64,000 bases of DNA from JBCDBL01 sp039183635 (GTDB lineage: Bacteria > Pseudomonadota > Alphaproteobacteria > Caulobacterales > Parvularculaceae), in contig JBCDBL010000003.1 of the NCBI GenBank assembly GCA_039183635.1, positions 1-64,000 of the forward strand, given 5' to 3'. How positions within the stretch are numbered: the stretch's first letter is position 1; the number at the start of each line of letters is the position of its first letter. The translations under genes were made by a program, and so were the position numbers. Shown one piece after another: positions 46,927 through 55,733 of this stretch. The notes under the pieces were generated by a model that had not been told where the DNA came from, did not search any database, and saw only the letters and a program-made list of their open reading frames with translations.

Positions 46927-48042
46927 CTAACCACCGCTGATCCTCTCCGCCAGCGCCGCGTGTCCGGTAAACATGCGCAAGCGGTCTTCTTCGCTGATGG
47001 CTGTTGACGAAACGCCATGCTCATAAGTTCCACCGAGGACGATCGCGCCGCGCCGCGGAAACATGTAAAGCAGGCCGTCCGGAGACTGATAAACGTAACC
47101 ATAGTCGATTTCCGGCTGCGGCAGGAGCATGGTGAGTTGCCCGCGCACGGGCGTAAGCTCAGTGTCGTCAAAAAGCGCGCCGGCGCCCAACCCCGTACAA
47201 TTGAAAATCAGCCGTTCTTTCAAAGAAAAAATATCGTCGGCGCTCTCGAAGCGGCGTCTGACGATCTTGCCGCCGACGACTTTGATGTCGCGCATGAGAG
47301 CGCGCAAGAACCGGTCGGGATCGATCATCATGGAATTAAACTGTTCGGCCTCTCCAAATCCGAATGGCGCGTCTTCGCCTTTGACGGTTCTCCGGCCGGG
47401 GTAGAGATCTTCGCCTTCGAAGACCGGTCTCGGCGCGCCCGCGCGCGGCTCGTCAAAGGGGCGAAAAAACCGAAACCAGAAAACGCCATAAGCCGGGTCT
47501 TGCGCGAGGTGCTGGAAGGCGCGCTGCGACAGCCGCGCGGCGCGGCGAAACTGGCGAAGGAAATCTTCGTCAACGGCCGATTGACTAAAAAGCCCGGTCG
47601 GTTGCCAGAACGCGGCGGCGATGTTGGATGTCGTGTGCGGCGGCAACGCTTCGGCGTAAACGGTGACGTCGTACCCGGCCCGCAGGAGCCGGTGCGCCGT
47701 CGTTAGCCCAATGGCCCCGGCGCCAATGACGGCGGCGCGCCGCTGACGCGCATCGGCGGCCAGCTCAACCGCAAGGTCGGCGCAGCCCCAGGAAAGCGTG
47801 ACGCCGCAACCGCCGTGACCGTAATTGTGAACAAGCGTTCGCCGACCGACTTGCTCGCGCTTTAACACGAAGCCCGAGCGACGATAGGGGCGATGGCCGA
47901 CCACGGTTCTGATTTCCCGCGACGGCGCGGACAGGACCGGCGGATAGGGCGCATCGAGCGGCGCTGTTGCGTGCGCGCGCTGAGGCAGCGCGGTGATCGC
48001 CGGTGCGGCGACCGTCGCCGCTAAAAAATCTCGTCTTTGCAT
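46927..48042 (-). CDS. Tat-exported DAO-family FAD oxidoreductase
   Basis: A 371-residue FAD-dependent oxidoreductase of the D-amino-acid-oxidase family. A twin-arginine signal (QRRDFLAATVAAPA, residues 2-15) precedes the FAD motif VIGAGAIGLTTAHRLLRAGYDV; later GYVYQSPDGLLYMFPRRGAI fits the substrate-binding region. Most DAO proteins are cytoplasmic, so export is notable. It oxidises an amine or amino acid; the specific substrate is unknown. The start at 48042 is chosen over an upstream one because it creates the Tat signal. Confidence 0.85.
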   Translation of the reverse strand: MQRRDFLAATVAAPAITALPQRAHATAPLDAPYPPVLSAPSREIRTVVGHRPYRRSGFVLKREQVGRRTLVHNYGHGGCGVTLSWGCADLAVELAADARQRRAAVIGAGAIGLTTAHRLLRAGYDVTVYAEALPPHTTSNIAAAFWQPTGLFSQSAVDEDFLRQFRRAARLSQRAFQHLAQDPAYGVFWFRFFRPFDEPRAGAPRPVFEGEDLYPGRRTVKGEDAPFGFGEAEQFNSMMIDPDRFLRALMRDIKVVGGKIVRRRFESADDIFSLKERLIFNCTGLGAGALFDDTELTPVRGQLTMLLPQPEIDYGYVYQSPDGLLYMFPRRGAIVLGGTYEHGVSSTAISEEDRLRMFTGHAALAERISGG

Positions 48043-48298
48043 ACACTCGCTCAATTTAGGGTTTGGCCGTCTGCTGCAATGCGGCCTGATGCGGAACAAA
48101 TCTCACCATAGACCAAAGCAGCGCCTGACGCGCGGAAATCAGCCGGTGGATTTTAGATAAAGCAAATAAGGAGATTGCCGTCTTGCGTGTTGGAAGCCGT
48201 GAAGCGTGATCCGGTTCGTTACGTTCCCAACTCCCAAGAGTTTCGTTGCCAAATCGGCGGAGCAATGTCTAAGCTTTCCTTCTAGCTTGGGAGTTCTT

Positions 48299-49414
48299 AT
48301 GCGTGGTAATATCCTGCTGCTCATTTTCTTGGCGGTTTGTGCGACGGCCTGCACGGCGACAGGAGACGTGGCCGAGACGGAACGCATGGAAACGTCGGCT
48401 GAACTTGCAGCGCTGAGTGAAGCCGTCCCCGCTCTCCTCGAAAAACATGGCGTGCCGAGTGTCTCCGTCGCCTATGTGGAGGGTGCCAAGGTCGCCTGGT
48501 CAAAGGCCTGGGGCGAGGCGGCGCCGGGCCAGCCCGCCACAGCCGACACTCTTTACGACCTTGCCTCAATGACGAAGCCGGTCGTTGCGGAAACGATCCT
48601 CAGACTTGTCTCGAAGGGTGAGGTGTCGCTCGACGAACCGATGTCAACCTACTGGGTGGACCCGGACATTGTGGACGATCCGCGTCATGAGGATCTCACC
48701 CCGCGCATCGCACTTCAACACCGGACGGGTTTTCCGAACTGGCGGCCCGATGACGGCCCGCTCGCCTTCGGGTTCGATCCTGGCGGGCGCAACGGTTATT
48801 CCGGCGAGGGTTTCGAATATGTCGCCCGTTTTGTCGAACGCAAAACCGGGGCGCCCTTCCTCGACCTGCTTGAGGAGCACGTGCTGGATCCCGCCGGCAT
48901 GAACAGAACGGCGTTTGTTCCCAGTCCGCCGGTAGCCCGCTCGCTGAAGAGCGATGGTGAGTGGCGCGATCTGAGAAGCACCGACACGTACACGGCCGCC
49001 TACGGCCTTTATGCGACCGCCGCTGACTATGCGCGCTTCCTGATCTACGCCATGGAGGGGACGGGGCTTACCGAGCACGTCAAAACCGAGCGCGTGCGAC
49101 TTGCTGAAAACGAAGTGAATAATGTCTGCCCGCCGCCGATGCGTGCGGAAGGTTTGTGCCCCAATGCTATGGGCTACGGGCTTGGATGGATGGTCTTCGA
49201 GACTGATGGAAATACTCTCTTCGTCCACAGCGGCAAGGAACCCGGCCGACGCACCCTTGGCTTGTTTAGCCCTGAGCGGGAAGTTGGCGTTGTCGTCCTG
49301 ACCAACGGCGACAATGGATTGCAAGTTATTCGGGACGTCGTGGGCATCCTTTACGATGAACCGAGCTATACCGCGATGCTCTCTGCCCAGGCGCAATTCG
49401 ACGCCGCGGAGTGA
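48299..49414 (+). CDS. lipoprotein serine hydrolase, beta-lactamase superfamily
   Basis: A 371-residue exported hydrolase. The signal ends in a lipobox (CATAC, Cys at about 18), the catalytic motif is SMTK (Ser90, Lys93), and YSG and HSG (FVHSGKEPG) elements follow, as in class C beta-lactamase-like esterases/peptidases. GGGAG precedes the ATG at 48299, which is preferred to the upstream 48206. It is separate from the three hydrolases of the GntR cluster. An amidohydrolase lipoprotein lies 124 bases downstream. Confidence 0.9.
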   Translation: MRGNILLLIFLAVCATACTATGDVAETERMETSAELAALSEAVPALLEKHGVPSVSVAYVEGAKVAWSKAWGEAAPGQPATADTLYDLASMTKPVVAETILRLVSKGEVSLDEPMSTYWVDPDIVDDPRHEDLTPRIALQHRTGFPNWRPDDGPLAFGFDPGGRNGYSGEGFEYVARFVERKTGAPFLDLLEEHVLDPAGMNRTAFVPSPPVARSLKSDGEWRDLRSTDTYTAAYGLYATAADYARFLIYAMEGTGLTEHVKTERVRLAENEVNNVCPPPMRAEGLCPNAMGYGLGWMVFETDGNTLFVHSGKEPGRRTLGLFSPEREVGVVVLTNGDNGLQVIRDVVGILYDEPSYTAMLSAQAQFDAAE

Positions 49415-49538
49415 GCCAGGCGCCGGATTTCAGGTCTTCTTGAAGGTTTAGTTGATTGTCAGCGTTCGGGTTTCCGCGTTGCTTGCGACAGCGCCTGAAG
49501 GCGTGCATGATCGCGGTGGAATGATGCGGGAGAAGCCT

Positions 49539-50519
49539 ATGCTTCGTGCGCTCACACTCATTTTGATCGACGCATTGGCGGCCGCGTGCGCTTCATCCGC
49601 CCACGATGCACGATCGGTGAGTGCGCCATCGGTGAAGACGGCGGCGTCGGCTGCGCGCGAAAGTGACGCCCCGATCATCAATTCCCACCTTCATTCGGCC
49701 TATCTGCATATGGAGGACGCGGACTATCTGCAAACTGTTGTTGCGGAAATGAACCGGCACGACATCGCCCGATCGGTCCTGCATATCAACGAACCGAGCG
49801 ATCTGGAAGATTGGGTCGATGCGGCGCCCGGGCGTTTTCTTGCAGGGCCAACCTTTCCCTGCTGGAAGAATGCGGAGGGCGCGCAGGCCTATTGCGATTG
49901 GGACGGCGGCGCCTGGCCAGATTTGGACTGGATGCGTGAGAACTATCTATCCGGCCGCATGCGCGTCATGGGGGAGATGATGTTCGTCTATGCGGGCGTT
50001 GCGCCGACCGATGCGCGTATGGAGCCGTACTGGGCCTTGGCGGCGGAGTTGAACATTCCCGTCGCCGTCCACATCAACCGCGGACCGCCGCCCAACAGTC
50101 CTTCAAGGCGGCCCGGTTGCTGTCCCGATTTCAATGCCGATTACGGCAATCCTGCACTGTTGCGCCCGGTCCTTGAAAAGCACCCCGATCTGAAAATCTG
50201 GTTGCAACATGCTGGTTTTCCTGCATTGCCGATGTTCGACGATATCGACTACCTTGAAGAGACCTACGCGTTGCTTGCCGATTATCCGAATGTTTTCGTC
50301 GACATGACAGCGTTGAACGCCGCGGTCCCACCGCCGGTGCATGAAGCCGCTGTTCGTGCTTTCGTTGTTCGCGGCTTTGGCGGCCGTATTATGATGGGGA
50401 CAGATAATTGGGAGGCGGCGCCGATTATCGAACGATACGACGCATTCGACTTTCTGTCAGCGGACGAAAAACGCGCGATCCTGCACGGCAATGCGGCGCG
50501 GTTTTTCGCCATGGAGTAG
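49539..50519 (+). CDS. exported amidohydrolase (amidohydrolase_2 type)
   Basis: A 326-residue metal-dependent TIM-barrel hydrolase/decarboxylase family protein. HxH motif in INSHLHSAY, further metal ligands in VHINRG and LQHAGFPALP, and Asp in GTDNWEA. The N-terminus is a signal with possible lipobox AAAC. It is a decarboxylase/lactonase-like member; substrate unknown. ATG 49539 has GGGAG six bases upstream. Confidence 0.85.
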   Translation: MLRALTLILIDALAAACASSAHDARSVSAPSVKTAASAARESDAPIINSHLHSAYLHMEDADYLQTVVAEMNRHDIARSVLHINEPSDLEDWVDAAPGRFLAGPTFPCWKNAEGAQAYCDWDGGAWPDLDWMRENYLSGRMRVMGEMMFVYAGVAPTDARMEPYWALAAELNIPVAVHINRGPPPNSPSRRPGCCPDFNADYGNPALLRPVLEKHPDLKIWLQHAGFPALPMFDDIDYLEETYALLADYPNVFVDMTALNAAVPPPVHEAAVRAFVVRGFGGRIMMGTDNWEAAPIIERYDAFDFLSADEKRAILHGNAARFFAME

Positions 50520-50542
50520 CAAGGACGGTGGCTAAAGCCAAA

Positions 50543-50995
50543 TTAGTCGCTTCTCTTTTTCGGATGCCATAACGCGTTTACGATCAGCCATTGCCCATCG
50601 AAGTCGCCCATGTGGAAGTAATCGACGAACCAGGGCGTCTCCAAACGGACAGACGCCATGTTGCCGGTTACGTCAAGAATTTTGCAAACGCGGTTCCATT
50701 CATCCTCCGGCGTTTTTAACGCGTTCCGTTTGGTGAGGTCGACGAGCTCTTCTTTCGACATTCGTCTGAGGCCAAGGCGCTCGAAAGGCGTCTCACCGAT
50801 AACGGCCCGTTTCGCCAAGTCAGGATGCAGCGCTCGTGCGACGCGATCCGGGTCGCCCTGAAGCTGACCGTCGATATAGTCGTGACACGTGGCGTTGACG
50901 CTCGCGACAGTCGATGCGTCATGAGGCGGCGACTGTTCTGCAAGGGCAGATTGCGAAAAAGCAACCGCCGTAAAAACGAATGCTGCAGCTTTCAT
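50543..50995 (-). CDS. secreted NTF2-like (putative lumazine-binding type) protein
   Basis: A 150-residue protein with a signal peptide (1-19, SALA) and a cone-shaped NTF2-like fold: CHDYIDGQLQGDPDRVARAL at the start and VDYFHMGDFDGQWLIVNALW at the end. Members bind small molecules or have weak enzymatic roles; none is assignable. GGAG precedes the ATG. Confidence 0.8.
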   Translation of the reverse strand: MKAAAFVFTAVAFSQSALAEQSPPHDASTVASVNATCHDYIDGQLQGDPDRVARALHPDLAKRAVIGETPFERLGLRRMSKEELVDLTKRNALKTPEDEWNRVCKILDVTGNMASVRLETPWFVDYFHMGDFDGQWLIVNALWHPKKRSD

Positions 50996-51227
50996 GTACC
51001 GTTTCTCCAGTTCAATCTGTTTTATGTTGCCGGTTTAGACGTTTTGCGTGCGCTAAACACCAGGATTTCTATCAAGTTTTTCCGAAAACGTCTTCCAGGG
51101 TCCAGACCTATTAACGCGGCCGCGCTGTAGTAAAAAGAGAAGGGCAGATCTTCGGCAAAAACGGTCTTTACTGCAAAAAATCGGAACGGAAAATTAGCGG
51201 CATGTTTCCGACATTGCCCGCAGTGTC

Positions 51228-52052
51228 CTACTTGGGCGAGTTTAAGACGCCCTTGGCTCGGCCGCAATCGTGCCAACCAACGGTTTGGATGTAATACTCG
51301 TAGTTCTCGAAGTCAAAATCTTGACCCACAACTTTTTCAATTTGATCTTTATAGTGTCGACTGATCCGCCAGTTTCCAAGAAACGGATGCTCATCGGAAA
51401 AACCCCATATAGGTTTCAGTCTCTCAAGGTAGTCCGCAGGCAGGTTGATTTCGTAGCTAGCATCAATGATTTCTTCCCCTATTTTAGCTCTTTCGATGTG
51501 CAAAATATTGGTAGACAGATTGAATGCCTTGTAAGGGCTGGGATAATAACTGTCGGCGTAAAGGTCCCCAGCAATCAAGGCGTTGACCTTATCACCATTT
51601 GATTTATTGGTACCGACGTACATGTAGAAATCCCACCCAATGTGGATATAAAACTTGTTGCGCCACTCGAGCGAGGCCGATGTAAAACCTCGAAATATCA
51701 TCTGCAAAACGATGCGCATATCCTTGGGCAGAACTATCTCATCTTCAGTAAACTCAATTGCTTCGAAAGCCGGATCATATAAAGGTCTGCCCGTTGATCG
51801 CAAACCTTCTTTTTGCCATTCATGCGCCTCTATTCTTGTTAGGCGTAGATAGGGCAAACCACTTTGTTCAAACAATTTGATTGCTGCGCTGATATACGCA
51901 CTTTCGACGCGTAAGCATTCTTCAATAGTAAGTACCTTCCCATCGAAGGTTTGGCCTACGTCAGAATAGCTAGTCCATGCACTAGGGCCAATATAAGCAC
52001 CATGCTCATCTCTTTGAGATTGATCGTACTTAGTGATCCTATACTCAAACAT
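51228..52052 (-). CDS. AT-rich orphan protein, unknown function
   Basis: A 274-residue cytoplasmic protein, no signal or membrane segment, rich in aromatic residues (YISAAIKLFEQSGL, FYIHIGWDFYMYVG). I do not recognise a family. Sampled 60-base lines run at 33-38% GC, clearly lower than the neighbours at 55-60%, which suggests recent transfer. Immunity proteins of polymorphic toxins often look like this, but no toxin gene is seen, so that is speculation. Confidence 0.75.
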   Translation of the reverse strand: MFEYRITKYDQSQRDEHGAYIGPSAWTSYSDVGQTFDGKVLTIEECLRVESAYISAAIKLFEQSGLPYLRLTRIEAHEWQKEGLRSTGRPLYDPAFEAIEFTEDEIVLPKDMRIVLQMIFRGFTSASLEWRNKFYIHIGWDFYMYVGTNKSNGDKVNALIAGDLYADSYYPSPYKAFNLSTNILHIERAKIGEEIIDASYEINLPADYLERLKPIWGFSDEHPFLGNWRISRHYKDQIEKVVGQDFDFENYEYYIQTVGWHDCGRAKGVLNSPK

Positions 52053-52119
52053 AAAACCCCATAGCTCGTCATATCTCGCTGCCTTACCTTACTAAGGACA
52101 ATGCGGGTGTGCCAGTGTC

Positions 52120-52158
52120 TTACTTTGGGCGTTTCAAAACGTTGACTACGGCAAAATT
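52120..52158 (-). pseudogene. possible remnant of a relative of the 51228-52052 gene
   Basis: The minus-strand end reads ...VLKRPK-stop, similar to ...VLNSPK-stop of the neighbour, and the bases after the stop (cagtgtctta) resemble those after the neighbour's stop (cagtgtccta). An in-frame stop lies 12 codons upstream, so only the tail would remain. The spacer 52053-52309 is otherwise AT-rich and empty. Confidence 0.25.
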
Positions 52159-52309
52159 CTACTCACTATTAGACGTTCATTCGATTGATAGCTACTTCCG
52201 ATATGCGCCCAAAGCAGATGTTACAATCGCACCGGTAGATATCAGAACGAATGATGTTTAAGCTGGGCGCCTAATCAGTTTTACCGGTGCCTACATATAT
52301 GACCTCGCG

Positions 52310-52849
52310 CTAAACAGGACACCCTTCGTCGGTGCATCCGTCCGTCGCGTCCGGTTTGTCTGTGTTAAATACCGGAGGCGCTCCTTCCCGAATAAGCGAC
52401 ATGATCTCCGCTCCAAGGAGCATATCCTCGTCGCGCCCGAATTTCTGTTTTCTTACATTGCCAGCGCGATCGATGAGGATGGTCGTCGGCGTTCCCTCCA
52501 TGCCATAGGCCGTCATGGTCTTTGGCGGACCGCCGCCTGGCGATGGCGCATCGACCCCGACCGGAAATGAAATCCGATATTCATGGAGGAAAGCCTCGAG
52601 CGCTTCTTTCGTGCCTTGCGCGCTGTGATGCTCAAACACCGTATGCAGACCAAGTATGCTTACATCTTCCGCGCTGAACAGCGAACGCGCTCGCATGGCC
52701 TGCGGCAACGAATGTGACACGCATCCGGGGCAGAGCATCTGGAAGGCTTCCAGAAGAATGACTTTTCCCCGTAAAGCACTCAGCGTAATTGGCGTTGGCG
52801 TGTTGAGCCAAAGAGTTGTTTCCAGTGGTTTGGCGCGGCGCACTTTCAT
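52310..52849 (-). CDS. thioredoxin-fold peroxiredoxin/TlpA-like protein
   Basis: A 179-residue redox protein. The thioredoxin fold has a CPGC motif (MLCPGCVSHSLPQA) at about residue 39, and GMEGTPTTILIDRAG carries the cis-Pro. The C-terminus has an unusual extra DGCTDEGCPV motif with two cysteines. No signal peptide is apparent. It probably reduces or oxidises a thiol partner; the partner is not known. Confidence 0.88.
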   Translation of the reverse strand: MKVRRAKPLETTLWLNTPTPITLSALRGKVILLEAFQMLCPGCVSHSLPQAMRARSLFSAEDVSILGLHTVFEHHSAQGTKEALEAFLHEYRISFPVGVDAPSPGGGPPKTMTAYGMEGTPTTILIDRAGNVRKQKFGRDEDMLLGAEIMSLIREGAPPVFNTDKPDATDGCTDEGCPV

Positions 52850-52987
52850 GAAACGATGTTATGCCTTCGCCAGCATCCAGCATGGAATGCGATATTTCGC
52901 TTATCGCTTCCCGGACAAACCCTACACGAATGCAACGCCCTGATTGAAGTGCTATTCAGCCATTCTTGGTTGCAAGTTTTAGTGAGT

Positions 52988-53644
52988 TTAGTCGTCGACA
53001 CAGACGCCAGCGACTTGTCGAAATTTAGCTTCCAACGCGTTGAGTTGCGTTTTTAGTTGCAGGATTTGCGGTTCATCGCGATAGCCAGGATAGCTGAATT
53101 GTCCCGATCCGATAACGCTGCTAAATGAACCATTCCATGGTTTCCATTTTCCATCCACCCCCTGATAGCTTCCCCTGAACGTAAAGCCGCCATTGAAAAT
53201 GAATTTCACGCGGCCGCGCCACGAGACTTCCCCGCTTTCAGGGTCTCGCGATCCCCATTCACCCTCAAACACGGCGCTGCTGTCAGCGATAGAAGTGGCG
53301 GGCGTTAACGCGCCACGAATTGTTTTTTCCTCGCTATGACCGTAGGTACCGCCAAGCCAAAAGATTTTTCCAAAGTTACTATCCCACGCATACCGAAGAT
53401 CTGGATAGACAACAGGTCCGTCGGCAACCGTGCCGATCGTCGAGGCCGTATTGCCGAAGGCGATTTGTTGTTTTCGTGCGAGGGATTGCGCTTCACACAG
53501 ACGCTCTTTTTGCGCGCTGGTTCTGATTGTATCAATAAATGTTTTCGCGTTCGACTGGGCGACCGCGTTGGTGGTCGCTAATCCTGTAACAATGAGCGTC
53601 GCCACAATATGACATGATAGTTTCGATTTTAGGCGCCCAAGCAT
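52988..53644 (-). CDS. secreted protein of unknown function
   Basis: A 218-residue protein with a signal peptide (1-29, ending AVAQS), a helical N-terminal part (FIDTIRTSAQKERLCEAQSL) and a beta-rich centre (KIFWLGGTYGHSEE, GEVSWRGRVKFIFNGGFTFR). AGGGGA precedes the ATG at 53644, preferred to 53683. No family recognised. Confidence 0.7.
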   Translation of the reverse strand: MLGRLKSKLSCHIVATLIVTGLATTNAVAQSNAKTFIDTIRTSAQKERLCEAQSLARKQQIAFGNTASTIGTVADGPVVYPDLRYAWDSNFGKIFWLGGTYGHSEEKTIRGALTPATSIADSSAVFEGEWGSRDPESGEVSWRGRVKFIFNGGFTFRGSYQGVDGKWKPWNGSFSSVIGSGQFSYPGYRDEPQILQLKTQLNALEAKFRQVAGVCVDD

Positions 53645-53813
53645 TTTATTCCCCTGATGTCTTCGCTTGCTGATATGCGCCAATCATTTCAGGCTTCAAT
53701 CCTCGGTTCAAGGCGTTTGTCTCGATTGGGCCCCGATCAGGCGCCCACGCGCGCGCTTCCTGTCTGCTCTTCGCCTTGCTGCAACTATCAGCTGCCGGTT
53801 ATCAGCCTGCACC

Positions 53814-55571
53814 CTAAAACCCTGGCGGTGTTTCAGCGTGTGCGCGAAGTGTTTCTTCAAGCGCCGCGCCTAGGGCGATGAGTTTCCCTTCCTGAAAGAG
53901 GTCGCCCCACAGGCTCACATTACGGGGCGCCCGGAAGGTTTCGCCGGCGCTGTTTTCGTCATCGCCGCCGCGCGCGGTTCGCTGCGTGAAGCCGGCGCGG
54001 AAGGCGAGTTGCGGATGGCCGGTCATGTTGGTGGCGAGGAGGGCGCCGCCCGCGAAGTTGGGGCCGATAATGGCGTCTACATCATCGAAGAGTGCGCCGA
54101 CATCGGCCATCAGTTTCCGGCGCAGCCGATCCATTTGCACATAATCGACGGCGGAAACGAACCGCGCCGCGCGCCAGGTGTTCGGCCAGGCGTTTTCGCC
54201 CTGGCGCGTGAGTTCGTCATCGCGGTCCGTCAGGGTGAGGTCGGCGAAGGCGGCGGCCGATTCCACCGCAACGATCTGGCGAAGGCTTGCGAAATCGACG
54301 TCCGGCCAGGTGATTTCCTTTACGGCGACGCCGAGCCCCTTAAGCGCGGCAAGGGCGGCGCGGTCCGTTTCGTCGCCCTCGTCGTCGAACCATGCGGGAA
54401 CGTAGCCCACCGTCATGTCGGAGAGGGTCGCCTTGCCGTCATAGGAAAAGCCGACGCGCGCCGTCGCCGGATCGTCAGCGTCGTAACCATTAAGGACGGA
54501 CAAAACGAGCGCGGTGTCTTCAACCGACCGGCATAAAGGGCCGACCTTGTCGAGGGACCAGGCGAGGGCCATGAGCCCCGCGCGGGAAATGCGCCCAAAG
54601 GTCGGGCGCACGGTTGCAACGCCGCAGCGCTCCGAGGGCGAGATGAGCGAGCCGAGGGTCTCCGTGCCGATGGCGAAGCTGCAGAGCCCCGCTGCGGTTG
54701 CGGCGGCTGACCCGGCGCTCGACCCGGACGATCCTTCCTTCGGGTTCCAGGGGTTGTTGGTTCGCCCGCCGAACCAGCGGTCTCCGCGCGCGATGGCGCC
54801 CAGCGTCGTCTTGCCGAGGAGCACCGCGCCGGCGCGGTAAAGACGGCGCACGATGTCGGCGTCGTCCTCCGACACGCGCTCTTTGTAGGGCGCCGCGCCC
54901 CAGGTTGTGCGAACGTTCTTGACGTCGGCGAGGTCTTTCAGCCCGTATGGAATACCGTGCAAAGGTCCGCGGTCGCGGCCGTCGGCGAAGTCCTTGTCGG
55001 CGCGGGCGGCCTGCGTGCGGGCGATCTCGGGGATCGGCGTGACAAACGCATTGAGCGCGCCGTCATGCTCGGCGATCCGTGCAAGGTATATTTCGGTGAG
55101 TTCTGCGCTGGTGATCGCGCCGGCGCGAAGCCAGACGCCTTGCTGCGCGACGCTCGCATGGGCGATGGCGCGTGCGCGGCCGTCGCCCGTGGGGATCGGC
55201 GCGTCATAGGTTCCACCGATAGCCAGGGTGTTCTTTTGCGAGCCGATGCGTTTGCGTGGCAGTCGCGGGTTAAAGATCGAGGCTGGCGCCAGGTCGTTGG
55301 GCGTTTCGATGGCGCGGAGATTGGCGAAGGTCTGAACCTTCTCCTCAAGTTCTTCCAGCATCAGCGCGCGTTCGCTCGCTGTGAAGGAAACGCCCTGCAG
55401 CTTTTCCGCTTCAGCGATGGTCTCAACAGTAATGCCGCCCTCGTCCGACGGCGCGGGGTGCTCATGGGCGCCGCCCGACGCGAGTTCTTCGCAACCGGGC
55501 AGGGCGGTGGTTCCCGCCGCCATGCCGGCAACGCCAGCGCCGCGCAAAATATCTCTTCGGCTTGGCTTCAT
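53814..55571 (-). CDS. Tat-exported amidase
   Basis: A 585-residue amidase-signature enzyme. Tat signal SRRDILRGAG and lipobox LPGC (24-27) make it an exported lipoprotein. The catalytic Lys is in YGLKDLADV and the Ser-cis-Ser pair in GSSGSSAGSAAATAAGL. It hydrolyses an amide or ester outside the cytoplasm. GGGGAGAG precedes the ATG. Neighbouring genes do not reveal the substrate. Confidence 0.93.
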   Translation of the reverse strand: MKPSRRDILRGAGVAGMAAGTTALPGCEELASGGAHEHPAPSDEGGITVETIAEAEKLQGVSFTASERALMLEELEEKVQTFANLRAIETPNDLAPASIFNPRLPRKRIGSQKNTLAIGGTYDAPIPTGDGRARAIAHASVAQQGVWLRAGAITSAELTEIYLARIAEHDGALNAFVTPIPEIARTQAARADKDFADGRDRGPLHGIPYGLKDLADVKNVRTTWGAAPYKERVSEDDADIVRRLYRAGAVLLGKTTLGAIARGDRWFGGRTNNPWNPKEGSSGSSAGSAAATAAGLCSFAIGTETLGSLISPSERCGVATVRPTFGRISRAGLMALAWSLDKVGPLCRSVEDTALVLSVLNGYDADDPATARVGFSYDGKATLSDMTVGYVPAWFDDEGDETDRAALAALKGLGVAVKEITWPDVDFASLRQIVAVESAAAFADLTLTDRDDELTRQGENAWPNTWRAARFVSAVDYVQMDRLRRKLMADVGALFDDVDAIIGPNFAGGALLATNMTGHPQLAFRAGFTQRTARGGDDENSAGETFRAPRNVSLWGDLFQEGKLIALGAALEETLRAHAETPPGF

Positions 55572-55733
55572 TATGGTCTCTCCCCTCGGAGGCGCGCAGG
55601 CGCGGCCTTCTCTCCGGTGCGAAGCTTACGCCAAAAGACGGAATGGTAAAAACAGGGTCTCGCAGGCGCTTGTTGTTTTTTGCCGCGCCGCCTGCCAAAC
55701 CGTTTTGGTGCAAAATGCTCAAAAGGAACAATC

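Noticed and set aside
51228..52052. Assignment as a toxin immunity protein
   Set aside because: Only composition and orphan status suggest it; no toxin gene is present and the family was not recognised.
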